NCBI GenBank assembly: GCA_003427395.1
Contig: BFEA01000014.1
Span: 863,393-910,792, forward strand
Reading direction: 5' to 3'
DNA: 47,400 nucleotides
Source of the DNA: Chara braunii
Lineage: Eukaryota; Streptophyta; Charophyceae; Charales; Characeae
The position numbers and the translations under genes are program-made. The notes beneath the pieces are model-generated. The model did no database searches and had not been told where the DNA came from. It saw only the letters and a program-made list of their open reading frames with translations. How positions within the stretch are numbered: the first letter of the stretch is position 1; each line of letters begins with the position of its first letter. Positions 28,655 to 38,773 of this stretch are shown here, one piece after another.

Positions 28655-28856
28655 ATTGAACTTGTAAACTTTAAAGTTTAAAAACTGCATTCGTGGACAA
28701 GTTTGAACTTGGTAGTAAGTTTAAAGTTTAAACTATGTATTTATAAAGTTTAAACTATGTATATTTTAAACTTTAAAGTTTAAACTATGTATATTAAACT
28801 TTAAGAGTTTAAAACTATGTATATTAGACTTTAAGAGTTTAAACTATGTAGTTGTC
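28655..28856. repeat. AT-rich tandem array around AAACTTTAAAGTTT / AAACTATGTAT
   Basis: About five units of 19-35 bp each contain GTTTAAA and ACTATGTA; several contain the palindrome AAACTTTAAAGTTT. Unit length varies by small indels. No coding potential. Confidence 0.88.
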
Positions 28857-28929
28857 AAGCCACAGGTATACCGTTCACGACACCTGTGGACCAGCTGTTG
28901 ATGAGAAATTGGAGTTCATGGACAAGTTT

Positions 28930-29127
28930 GAACTCTAAAGTATGTGTGTGGTTTTAAACCACGGCTACCTGTAGAAGGCCTGAGTACAGATTCGCCGCGG
29001 CATGCTGATCTGCAATTACCAGGGAGTCGAACTTTAAAGTATGTGTGTGGTTTTAAACCACAGCTAACTGTAGAAGGCCTGAGTACAGATTCGCCGATGT
29101 ATGCTGATCCGCAATTACCAGGGGGAG
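28930..29127. repeat. 99-bp tandem duplication
   Basis: TATGTGTGTGGTTTTAAACC occurs at 28941 and 29040, each followed by CTGTAGAAGGCCTGAGTACA, GATTCGCCG and GCAATTACCAGGG. Identity is about 90 percent by eye. Frames of 60-70 codons through both units simply reflect the duplication. Confidence 0.93.
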
Positions 29128-30010
29128 TCAAACTTCATGTTCTCGAGTAGCAGAGAACAATCCGAAGTGAGTCAATGTTTCAGGATTCGCTCCGCCTTAA
29201 GCCGCCAGTACTTGGCCCCAGCCTTGCAGAAAGTTTTTGTCGCTACAAGCAAAAGGTCGGAGGGGCCACCCGGCCCGGGGTGCCGTAGGAAAGAAGAATC
29301 GGCGGCCTCCGAAGTGGTGCGGGTTTCATGCTGCCACCTGCAGGCCTATGTGTGGTGTACTGGTGCGTTAAAGCCTTGCTTCCTATTGTCATTAACATTG
29401 CAGCACGAGTGTAGCCGAGCCAATCTTTGGCAATGACATAGGGATTGGAAATCGATGTTCATGGACAAGTTTGGACTTGAAAGTGTATAGTTTTAAGCCA
29501 CAGCTACCTTTCACAGTGATCACTCTGGCTAGCAGGAGACGGCCTCGTTTGCAGTTGGTCCGTTGGATTTTGCTGATTCAACGGCGACCACAGCAACAGA
29601 ATTGTTATCTGTCCTTTCTTCTGTCTGTCGTACCCTCTGTGGGCTTCAGTCAGCACATCTCCCTCGTCTGATGTCCTCCCTCCACCCCCTCCCCTTTGCT
29701 CCCACCTTTTTTCTCCCTCCCCCTCATGGTTCGGTGACTTCTTCTGCGCTATACAGCGGCCACGTCTTTTGTTTTTCCTGCCTGCGGTGATTGTCCTGAA
29801 TTTTGAGGTGGTATTGGTGGTTTCTGATGGTGCGACGACTCCCTCAACGACGGTAAAGCTTGTGTGAACGCCGTCATGACAGTCTGCAGGCAATTGCCAT
29901 GGAGTGCAGTTTGCAGGCAGGGTGGTTTGAACCCTTGTGGGTATGTTATGACGTGAGTGACAAAGGGAAAAATGAACCCCAGCCTGATCTTAACTGGACG
30001 GTCAGAAACT
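29128..30010. other. Stretch without a supported gene
   Basis: Overlapping frames on both strands (up to 129 codons at 29504-29893, minus) carry no recognisable domain. A phrase near 29205 (AGTACTTGGCCCCAGCCTTG) recurs near 31493, tying this stretch to the repeat mosaic downstream. Confidence 0.4.
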
Positions 30011-30011
30011 G

Positions 30012-30117
30012 CCTTCTTCACCCGAATACAACGTACGGTCATTATAGCTGTATTTGAGCCATCTTTCAGTCTAGATACAAGCTATAATGAGCGTACGTTG
30101 TATTCGGGGGAAGAAGG
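30012..30117. repeat. Long hairpin: ~42-bp inverted repeat with ~21-nt loop
   Basis: The arm CTTCTTC.CCCGAATACAACG...TAGCTGTAT (30012-30053) pairs with its near-perfect complement at 30074-30117, with about three mismatches or bulges. It could be a short MITE, a microRNA-like precursor, or a foldback duplication. No target-site duplication or coding was recognised. Confidence 0.9.
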
Positions 30118-30134
30118 TAGTCTTCATTGCGGCA

Positions 30135-31495
30135 CACGGAGCCTGATCTTAACTGTGTAAACAGAACGTGATCTTCCTAACTGTGGCAAACGGAACCTGA
30201 TCTCAAACTGGATGATCTGAATCTAATCCTCATCATGATTGCGGCACACAGGGAGCCTGATCTTACCTGTGGCAAACAGAAACTGATCTTTTTTAACTGT
30301 GGCAAACAGAACCTGATTTTTTACTGTGGTGGTAAACAGAACCCGGTCTTAAACCACCAGTACCTTTCCCATATGTCGACCGCGGGCACTGCGCACCAGC
30401 CCGAAAATCGAGACTGGCCGCCGGTTCGATTTATTGGTGGACGCCCTTAACTGTGGCAATCAGAACCTGATCTTAAACCACCACTACCCTAGCCAGCCTA
30501 AAATGGATTTTCCTGGCCTTACGGACCGGGTTCTTAGGGGGGGCGGCGACCGGCAGGCGCAGGCGGGTCCGGTCCAAGAATTCTCAAGCGCGAAAATTTG
30601 GCGATTTTTCGTGCTCAGAAAAATTGGGAAAAAAATCTGAAAATTTGATATCCTGTAGATTAGGTCGCGATCTTTCCAGGAAGAATATAAAAACATTGGA
30701 AAAAAAAAATTTAGACCGTGTAGTAAATGCCGCGCCGTTTCGTGACATTTTCCATTTTTGCTACTCTACCATGTATGGGCCAATGGGAAAAGTAACCCAA
30801 CTTTTTGCGATCAGAAGGAACCCAACAACTCTGAAAATTTGAGGGTACGTACATTTTGTCGTGACCTTTACAGGAAAAATATTAAAAAATAAAAATAAAA
30901 AAATCATTGGAAAAATATTAAAAAAATAAATAAATTCATTTGAACCGCGAAATAAATCGCCGGGGTAATTCGGCGCATTTTTGAATTTTTCCACTCCGCC
31001 TGCTCCCTCCACTGTGCTACCAGTAGCCCTCATGGACCTGTGCTACCGGTTCCCCCTAATTTATGACAGTGGGGGTAGTGGTGGTTTAACTGTGGTGGTA
31101 AATGGAACCTTGTTGTAACTGTCGCAAACAGAACCTGATCTTCACTGTGGCAAACAGAACCCGACCTTAAACCACCAGTACCTTTCCCATACATTGGCCG
31201 CGGGCACTGCGCGCCGGCCCGAAAATCAAGATGGGCATTTGGGTAGCGAGCCTCTCCAGTGTGACCCGAAAAATGACTCAAATTTTGGGATTTTGGGTTT
31301 TTTGGTCCTCGTGCGAGTATGCCCTGATATTAGCTGTGGTAAAAGGAACTATTATTAAACTGAACCTGATCTCATCTGTGATAAACGGAACCTGATATCA
31401 ACTGTGGCAAAAAGAGCCTGATCTCAACTGTGACTGTGACAAACGGAATGTGATATTAACTGTGACAAACGAGGCCTGATCTTAAACCACAAGTA
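30135..31495. repeat. Dispersed ~24-30-bp repeat: ACTGTGGCAAACAGAACCTGATCTT
   Basis: More than a dozen variants of a unit built from ACTGTGGCAAACAG and AACCTGATCTT occur in two clusters (about 30135-30480 and 31085-31490). Each cluster includes a longer shared phrase, AAACCACCAGTACCTTTCCC and CGCGGGCACTGCGC, near 30352 and 31170. It is a degenerate minisatellite with no coding. Confidence 0.85.
30636..31015. repeat. ~194-bp diverged tandem duplication
   Basis: TCTGAAAATTTGA starts both units (30636 and 30830). Shared order: GTCG.GA.CTTTCCAGGA / GTCGTGACCTTTACAGGA, an AT-rich block with ATTGGAAAAA, and a .CATTTT.CATTTTT-like end. The second copy has extra A-rich insertions. It separates the two clusters of the CTGTGGCAAACAG repeat. 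Confidence 0.75.
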
Positions 31496-31607
31496 CACGG
31501 CCCCAGCCTTGCAGAAACATAAACTCTCGTTTTGCACATTTCGGGAGAAGGGGAGTGAGGGGCAGTGACACAACTGCTACGCAATTTCGAGAATGACAGC
31601 CTTGTTC

Positions 31608-31840
31608 CACTCCTCACCAAATGTGCAAAATATATGATGAATCTTTCCCTGGAACATGGAAACATACACAACCATATTTTTTGTCTTTTGTGCATGTGGT
31701 GAGTAGTGGAGCGTGTACACCAAAGGGCCTAGCTGCACCACTCTCCAAATGTGCAAAATGAGACTGAATCCACCACTAGAACATGGAAAGATACATTGCC
31801 ATCGTTTTTGTTGTTTGTGCATGTGGAGAGTAGTGCAGGG
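31608..31840. repeat. 128-bp tandem duplication
   Basis: CC.AAATGTGCAAAAT occurs near 31619 and 31747; both units continue with GAACATGGAAA.ATACA and TTTGTGCATGTGG.GAGTAG. About 80 percent identical by eye. Confidence 0.88.
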
Positions 31841-31976
31841 AGGCCCAAAGCCTGTATGAATAGCACAACAATCACGTCCAGAGCTTTTAGTAGAAGGAAG
31901 TTTCTGTCATAGAAAGAGGTAATTGCAGAAATAGCGTGTTTTCAAAGTTTGGCAGCAGAAATGTTGAAAGAGTCCT

Positions 31977-32135
31977 AAAGATCTATTTTTGCAAGGAAAG
32001 TGGGACTCTGCCTGCAAATAGTTTTGCTGTGAAACTACCGGGCCCTCTAAAGATGCAATGAAAGATATATTTTTGCAACTAGACTTGGGCCCCGCCAATA
32101 TTTTTGCTGTGAAAGTACCGCGAGAGTACGGTGAC
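31977..32135. repeat. ~84-bp tandem duplication
   Basis: AAAGAT.TATTTTTGCAA starts units at 31977 and 32061, and both end in TTTTGCTGTGAAA.TACCG. The middle third is diverged. Confidence 0.85.
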
Positions 32136-32415
32136 ATGCTATTTTTGTCTTCTCCTGATTGGGGAACAGCTGTCAGAGGCTGCAAATGGCTGGTCGTAGC
32201 TGCGCCCAGCCGGACCCAACATGCGGGCGGGTCTGGTTAGCCCAAGTCCCACCTGGCCAGGTGCGGTGATGGGAGGATGGCCCTGGGCGAGATTGGGGGC
32301 AATTGTGGTAAAAAACAAAGGCCCAGTTGTGGATGGCCTTGTGTGAACCAAAAAAAAAAAAGGCCAGGTGTGGGCGGGTCTAGACTTGGCACGGGGCACC
32401 CGCCAAAAAGATATG
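32136..32415. other. Non-coding stretch
   Basis: No gene supported. Contains an A run (about 32349-32361) and a direct AGATATGCATG motif that recurs at 32450. Confidence 0.4.
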
Positions 32416-32434
32416 CATGAAAGAAAAAAAAAAA

Positions 32435-32513
32435 AAAAAGACAAGAAAAAAAGATATGCATGTATGTGGGGGTCTACACCCATGCATATGCCTTTTTTTT
32501 TTTCTTTTTTTTT
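32435..32513. repeat. A-rich/T-rich hairpin around ATATGCATG...CATGCATAT
   Basis: A-rich sequence, GATATGCATGTATGTGGGG, a short loop, ACCCATGCATATGCC and a T run can fold into a stem of about 25 bp. Because it is A-rich then T-rich it reads the same way on both strands. No associated gene. Confidence 0.75.
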
Positions 32514-32574
32514 GGGGGGGTATAGGCGGGAATGGTCAGGCTGAGTATGGGTGGGTAGGGTGTTGTAAACGTGG

Positions 32575-32680
32575 AAAAGCAATGGCGGGTACGGGCGGGT
32601 GCGGGTGGGTACGGGCGCGTACAGGTTGGTACGGATAGAGGAAAAAATGCCAGCTATAAGCGGGTACGGGTGGGATTGTG
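32575..32680. repeat. GGGTACGGGCG-like minisatellite
   Basis: Short GGGTACGGGCGGGTGCGGGT-type repeats, 10-12 bp each and degenerate, spread over about 70 bp. Not a plant telomere repeat (no TTTAGGG). Confidence 0.7.
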
Positions 32681-32952
32681 CTCAAGGGTCTGGGTGGGGG
32701 CAGGTGGTGAAAAATATGTCTGGGTCTCGGCAGGTCCAGCTGCAATTCTTCTTCAAGGTCTGGGTATGCCGGGCCGGGGTTTGTATGCTCAAAAGAGGTG
32801 CAGCTGTGGCTGGGCCAGCTTGTGAGGACTTTTAAACCGCGGTTATGGCTGGCTCTGGCTGCCAAGTATTAAGGATGTTCAATATGGGTAGAGTGTGGCT
32901 GTAGGAGAAGTAGGAGTCTGTGAGCTCTGACAGCTGTAGTAGAAGAGGTCTA

Positions 32953-33079
32953 AAAAAAAAAAAAAAAAACCGATCCCGCTCTCCGTGAACTCCATGAACT
33001 CCCATGTTGTGAACTCCGCGAGCTCCATGACCGGTTTCTGTCCACAGACCCCGTGAACGGTGAACGGGGGTACACCACT

Positions 33080-33146
<67 letters not shown>

Positions 33147-33336
33147 CTGTGTGCGCTTGTGTGTGGGTTTGTCAGGGTAAGGGCAATGCAACTTCCACTA
33201 ATCAATCAATCTTCATTGCTTGCTTGCTTGCTTGATTGATTGAATGATTGTTGATTGACAATTGGGGATGCCTTCCCATCCACAGCCCCAATTAATCAAT
33301 CTATCAATCAATCAATTAGTCAGTGGATGCACAATG

Positions 33337-33368
<32 letters not shown>

Positions 33369-33400
33369 TGCGTGCGTGTGTGTGTGTGTGTGTGTGTAAA
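32953..33400. repeat. Poly(A), (GT)n, TTGATTGA-type and (GTGC)n simple repeats
   Basis: An A run (32953-32970), a (GT)n run (33080-33141), inverted TGATTGAT/ATCAATCA tetranucleotide repeats (about 33197-33320) and (GT)n-(GTGC)n-(GT)n (33335-33397) follow each other closely. The last tract ends at the left edge of the 1-kb direct repeat. Confidence 0.9.
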
Positions 33401-34413
33401 GTAATATAACAAAGCAACCCGATACAGGGGAACCTTGTGATTGATACACTCACCTAATGCTGGACCGCGTTCCCCCGTTTGTCGGTCTGTCCCATGCCAC
33501 ATACCATCAATACCCACGGATAAGTCCAAAGACCAATCGAAGAGAAAATGGAGGAGGAGAGAGGAAGAGCGGGGAGCAACGATGGCATAACCATCAAGGT
33601 TGGTGTAGTGACCAATAGAGGAGGGATGACACATCCCTTCACACGCTTTTTACCACTTGCTCCCGTCAAGGCTCATTAGAAGGTGAGGTGTCCTCGTGCG
33701 CCCGGCTAAGATGCCCATGGAATATCACGATGCAAAGGCCATTAAGACAAAACACGGTGATGTGAATGACGGCGAGGTAACAAGGCACTGGACAACAAGA
33801 GGTTGCGCAAGTCACAAAGGGTGGAGGACATGGGGAAGGAGGGTGGGCAGGCAACCAACACAAAGCAGCAAGTGAAAAGGGCACAAAGTAGCGATACCAA
33901 GTTTGGAAAAATGGAGAGCGAAGAAAATAAACAAACACGGATGATGACAGACTGTTTTGTCAGAGTTGCACCGATTCATCAAGAGGCTGAACCCTCGACA
34001 ATCTGCGGAGTTTCGTATTGGATGGTTTGGGCCATGAACCCTTTGACCCTTGTTGAAGGCAGACTGTCCATCAAAGGAACACAGCAACGGGCAACAACCC
34101 TGCGAAGCACCAGGCACGGCAGTAGAGGCAACACGGCTGCACAACGCCAAAAACGACTGCAAGGAATGACACGGGGCGCAGGACAAGCACTGTGGCAACC
34201 ATGCTGTGAAGCGAGGCAACCACACAGCAGGGGACAACAATGCTAGCGGTCGAGTAGCACAGTTACCATGCAGTGGAGCACAAGGCAGCACCTACAAGGC
34301 AAGTGAACTACAAGGCGCGCAAGCAAAGGACATGGAAGGCACGACCAACTGATGAGCGGCAAGGCAGCGGAGCAGCGAAGCGCAAAGGCAACACCAACAA
34401 CACGGCCACACCA
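33391..34413. repeat. ~1.02-kb direct repeat, copy A
   Basis: From GTGTAAAGTAATATAACAAA to AACACCAACAACACGG this segment matches 35197-36216 at roughly 90 percent or better with few indels. Both copies have a TGTGTGTAAAG start and a CCACACCA or TCATACCA end, so they could be long terminal repeats. No gag/pol lies between them. Frames up to 159 codons are not conserved as frames between the copies, arguing against a gene. Confidence 0.92.
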
Positions 34414-35196
34414 CACAGTGAACACATCAACCTGCAAAGAACCACATGTGAACCAAGCGGAATAGGCGGCAAGGCAGTGACAGAGCGCAGACAAGGCAGT
34501 CCACACATCCAACACGGAGCAAAGCATCACGATTTAACCCCGCAGACTGTTGGTTCCCACCACCTACTGAGTCAGGGAGTCACTCCGACTAGCATCCATC
34601 ATCACCCACAGGCAACACAGACATCCCAACCTGAGCAGCCCCCATAAGAGTGCAATAGGAACTCCAAAAGAGGAACCACCGACTGTTTGGCACTACTAGG
34701 GTGCTCAATTTGGTAAGCGAAAATACTCAGAAAAAATCAGAGGGAGGACAGACAACAAGAGGAAAACAGACAGACATAAAACTGATTGTGTGTGTGTATG
34801 TGTGTGTGTGTGTGTGTCCCTCCCCTATCCCTCCATGAGGAAGGGCCGGATGGAATAGTGTCCTAGGGCACTAGGCCATTCGACCACGTGCCCCTGAACT
34901 TCGCATACTCACGCAAATAAACACATACACAACTTACGTCAACAAAGCAACAAGTGCATACTCCACGAAAAAACACACAGGCCTTTATCGCATCTAAGAA
35001 GCATTCAGTAGGGGCAAATAACACGAAACTGGAGGGACAAGTGTTGATCAAAGTCCATCGTTGGTAAGGGTAAGGGTCATGTATGCAGTCATGCGAAGTG
35101 GTGTACACATCCACATAAGGGTTGAATCAGGCGATGAGGTGAGCAGGCGGAGTCTGCTACCCCTGCATTGCGATCAAGACCATTGTGGTCCGCGCG
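34414..35196. other. ~0.78-kb spacer between the direct repeats
   Basis: Contains a (GT)n tract near 34786-34818 and no recognisable coding. I saw no clear primer-binding site at its left end and no polypurine tract at its right end. Confidence 0.5.
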
Positions 35197-36216
35197 TGTG
35201 TGTAAAGTAATATAACAAAGCAACCCGATACACGGGAACCTTGTGATTGATTCACTCACCTAATGCTGGACCACGTTCCCCCGTTCGTCAGTGTGTTCCA
35301 TGCCACATACCATCAATACCCACGGATAAGTCCAAAGGCCAATAGAAGAGAAGATGGAGGAGGAGAGAGGAAGAGCGGGGAGCAACGATGGCATAACCAT
35401 CAAGGTTGGTGTAGTGACCAATAGAGGAGGGATAACACATCCCTTCACACGCTTTTTAGCGCTTACACCTGTCAAGGCTCATTAGAAGGTGAGGTATCCT
35501 CGTGCGCCAGACTAAGATGCCCATGGAATATCACGATGCAAAGGTCATTAAGACAAAACACGGTGATGTGAATGACGACGAGGTAACAAGGTACTGGACA
35601 ACACGAGGTTGCAAGTCACAAAGGGTGGAGGACATGGGGAAGGAGGGTGGGTAGGCAACCAACACAAAGCAACAAGTGAAAATGGCACAAAGTAGCGATA
35701 CCAAGTTTGGAAAAATGGAGAGCGAAAAAAATAAACAAACATGGATGATGACAAACTGTTTCGTCACAATTGCACCGATTCATCAGGGGGCTGAACCCTC
35801 GACAATCTGTGAAGTTTTCGTATTGGATGGTTTGGGTCATGAACTCTTTGACCCTTGCTGAAGGCCGATTGTCCCTCAAACGGAACACAACAACGGAGAA
35901 CAATCCTGTGGAGCACCAGGCAACGCAATAGAGGCAACACTGCTGCACAATGCCAAAAACGACTCCAGGAACTACACGGCGCGCAAGACAAACACTGCGG
36001 CAACCATGTTGTGAAGCAAGGCAACCACAGAGCAGGGGATAACAATGTTAGCGGTCGAGTAGCACAATTACCATGCAGTGGAGCACAAGGCAACATCTAC
36101 TAGGCAAGTGAACTACAAAGCGCCCAAGCAAAGGACGTGGAAGGCACGACCAGCGGATGAGCGGCAAGGCAGCGGAGCAGCGAAGCGCAAAGGCAACACC
36201 AACAACACGGTCATAC
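35197..36216. repeat. ~1.02-kb direct repeat, copy B
   Basis: Same orientation as copy A at an offset of about 1.8 kb. Shared landmarks include GCAACCCGATACA.GGGAACC, GAGGAGAGAGGAAGAGCGGG and GGCAAGGCAGCGGAGCAGCG. The sequence changes abruptly to AT-rich DNA after TCATACCA. Confidence 0.92.
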
Positions 36217-36329
36217 CATTACAACATGTTATTCTTTAAAACAAGACATTATGTTTTAAATTGGTACTAAAAAGCTGTTAATTTCATGTTAAAATCACCA
36301 TATTTTGAACTTGAATGAAACTGAGGATA

Positions 36330-37310
36330 CGAGTAGTGAACCCGAAGAATGCAATTGACATACCATAAATTGAAACTGAAGTGAAGATTCAAGGCAATCA
36401 CGTACCGAATATGATGATTTGAGTGTGAATTTCATTGCATTTCCATATATTTTGTAACTTAAAAGTCGTAATTGACATGGAGTTGTCAGAAAGTGAAAGT
36501 CAAGGGAACGGTCAATGCAATGAGACACTGAACAACAATTATGTTGAACTTTTGATTTCATTACACCTTGATCAATTTTGTGTGAGCATTTAGCCGGACG
36601 TGTTCTACATGACATTGTGATTTGCATAAATTGAAACGCAATCGAAGAGTCAAGGCAATCACACGGTAAACGAGACGATTTAAGTATGGATTTCGTCGTA
36701 CGTCGATGTTTTATGTCACTTAAAAGACATAGTTGGCATGTCATTGTCATACGTTAAAACTCAAGTGAACAGTGAACACAATCAGACACTAAACAAAAAG
36801 GTTGTCGATGTGTATCACTGAGCATTGAGTCGAACATATTTTACATGACATTATGACTGACAAAAATTGGAAGTGAATCGAATAGTCAATTGAATCACAC
36901 AGGTAACGAGATGGTTTAAGTACGAATTACGCTGCACTTCAATAATTTATGTAACTTAAAAGACGTAACTGGCATGTCATTGTCATACATTGAAATTCAA
37001 AAGAACGGTGAACACAATGAGACACTGAACGAGAAGGTTGTGAATGACCTCTGCATTTCATCACACTTCAATTAATTTTGTATATCACTGAGCATTAGGT
37101 CAGATGTGTTTTACATGATATTGTGACTAGCAGAAATTGAAAGTCAATCGAAGAGTCGATGCAATCACACGGTAAACGAGATGGTTTAAGTTTGGATTTC
37201 GTCGCACTTTGACAAATTATGTATCTTAAAAGACGTAACTTACATGATATTGTCATAAATTGAAAGTAAAATAAGTACTATGGATTCCGTCGCACTTCGA
37301 TAAATATCGT
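36330..37310. repeat. Degenerate ~260-bp satellite, about four units
   Basis: The landmark ACTTAAAAG(A/T)C recurs with the AAAAG part at 36461, 36722, 36957 and 37228 (spacings 261, 235, 271). Other shared blocks are TTGAAA.T.AA.., GAGACACTGAAC, CAATCACACGGTAAACGAGA and TTTACATGA.ATTGTGA. Units are diverged by about 20-25 percent. A 151-codon minus-strand frame (36295-36750) spans two units and repeats itself accordingly; I treat it as incidental. Confidence 0.9.
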
Positions 37311-37721
37311 AATCATGAAAAAAAAAATAAAAAAAAATTGAGGGAATCACACAACGAGGTTCGGATTGTGAAAATAATATGAAAGTATCATATGAACTTT
37401 ATTTTAAAAGTCGAAAATTGTATGCACACGTGCGAGAAATTGTAAATGCAAGATCGAATTACGTCTAAATTAAATGTTACGAGTCAAGTCAAGATTAAAC
37501 TACATCTAAATTAAATGCTACGAGCCGACGTAATATAAAATTTTAAAAACGCTATCATTTATAAAAACATCTACAAGTGTCCCTGCGTCCCATGAGAACC
37601 AAACCCATATAAGGCATTCATTGATGATTCGAAAACAAAAGTTTGTGGCTGTCCCTTCGTCACCACGTTCGAGAACACCAAATTTAATGTATTTCATCCT
37701 TACAAACCCACCAACATCTGC
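37311..37721. other. AT-rich stretch without a gene
   Basis: Contains an A-rich run near 37318-37338 and a short near-repeat (GTCTAAATTAAATG / ATCTAAATTAAATG near 37461 and 37503). Nothing else supportable. Confidence 0.5.
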
Positions 37722-38240
37722 CTAGGACTTACAGATTGCGTCACGCACGCAACATGCTACTTGCTCTACCTCATGCCACTTATCAACCTCATGAATTTGA
37801 CCGGCAATCTCCAAATCGGATCGTCCGTTCTTGTAGAGAAGACGCAGATTGTTCATATTGAGACCATTGATTCTAAGCTTGTTGCAAGAAACAAGCACTA
37901 CAACGTCTACCAAAGTTCGCTTTCGGTTCGAACATGCCACACACAACACTTTGCAGAGGTCGGAACCGGCCAAAGACAACCTTATGCAATAGTACGACAC
38001 ATTCTGTGACCGTATTCTGGCACCACGCAACAGATATAGTTCCAAAAACGAATTGTAGGACGTACAGTTCAACAACTGTTGTTTCGAATTTGCAGAACAC
38101 ATGCGATGTGACCTCATGACGTTCTCTACGCGAAGGTAAAACCGTTTATTCTCTTCCTGTCTGAGTGCGGCGCACAGGGACGGAAGTTGCCTGCCGCCAA
38201 TGGCACAATGAGGTACTTTGATTAGGCTCCCCCACTCCAT
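37722..38240 (-). CDS. Unrecognised 172-codon frame, possibly a coding remnant
   Basis: A minus-strand ATG frame with Cys-rich stretches (CKVLCVACSNRK, VEQVACCVRDAIC) and alternating hydrophobic segments. Upstream on the same strand (38240-38420) coding-like sequence continues but is interrupted by stops, for example MSVVLFLDKPLDVWSEAE. I cannot assign a family. It lies downstream of another decayed minus-strand coding region and may belong to the same mobile element. A chance frame is possible. Confidence 0.25.
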   Translation of the reverse strand: MEWGSLIKVPHCAIGGRQLPSLCAALRQEENKRFYLRVENVMRSHRMCSANSKQQLLNCTSYNSFLELYLLRGARIRSQNVSYYCIRLSLAGSDLCKVLCVACSNRKRTLVDVVVLVSCNKLRINGLNMNNLRLLYKNGRSDLEIAGQIHEVDKWHEVEQVACCVRDAICKS

Positions 38241-38773
38241 CGCGGAAACAAACTTCTACTCCCTATGCCATGGACATTTCGTTGCCAGGATCGCTCTATC
38301 TCATTCTGCCTCGGACCAGACATCGAGAGGTTTGTCTAAGAAGAGAACGACACTCATTCATAGGTCGTTTCGAACTCTGTTGTCATTGGCCCGATAATTT
38401 CTATATTGTCGCTCACACCACGCAATCCGCATGCGCAAGGGCGAATGGGGTACGAATAGTCATGCCAATCGGCCATTACTTTTGTCGCACTCCCTACACA
38501 AGACGTGACATGCAAACACAAACGAAAATGAACTGTTGGAAAAGTAAAAAAATCGCCTTTACGATCAACTTAACTTCAAAAATTGCTTAACCAACCATCT
38601 TACAAAAATCAACCCTAGACCGTGGACAAAATCCGCCACCTTATCGTACCACAGAATCATCGCAATTCACTAACTTCAAAAATAATATGCCGCCTTCCAA
38701 ATTCTCTTCGAACTATCATTTTAAAAAATCATACTCGCTCACCTATTGGGCGGACGGACAAGACCTATGACAT

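Larger units (their letters stand above)
28230..29480. repeat. Five dispersed copies of a GTGGACAAGTTTGAACTTG-like motif
   Basis: The motif TTCRTGGACAAGTTTG recurs near 28242, 28430, 28690, 28914 and 29457, usually followed by AACTT or GAACT and an AAGTTTAAA-type stretch. The spacing is irregular. The motif links the U6 insertion site, the AT-rich array and the 99-bp duplication into one locally amplified region. Confidence 0.8.

Noticed and set aside
32575-32680. Telomere-like repeat
   Set aside because: The units are degenerate GGGTACGGGCG, not TTTAGGG or a known variant, and occupy only about 70 bp.
33812-34291. 159-codon minus-strand frame in direct repeat A
   Set aside because: The corresponding frame in repeat B is broken differently, so there is no sign of selection on a protein.
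36295-36750. 151-codon minus-strand frame over the satellite
   Set aside because: Its internal protein repeat simply mirrors two satellite units; the other units do not keep the frame.
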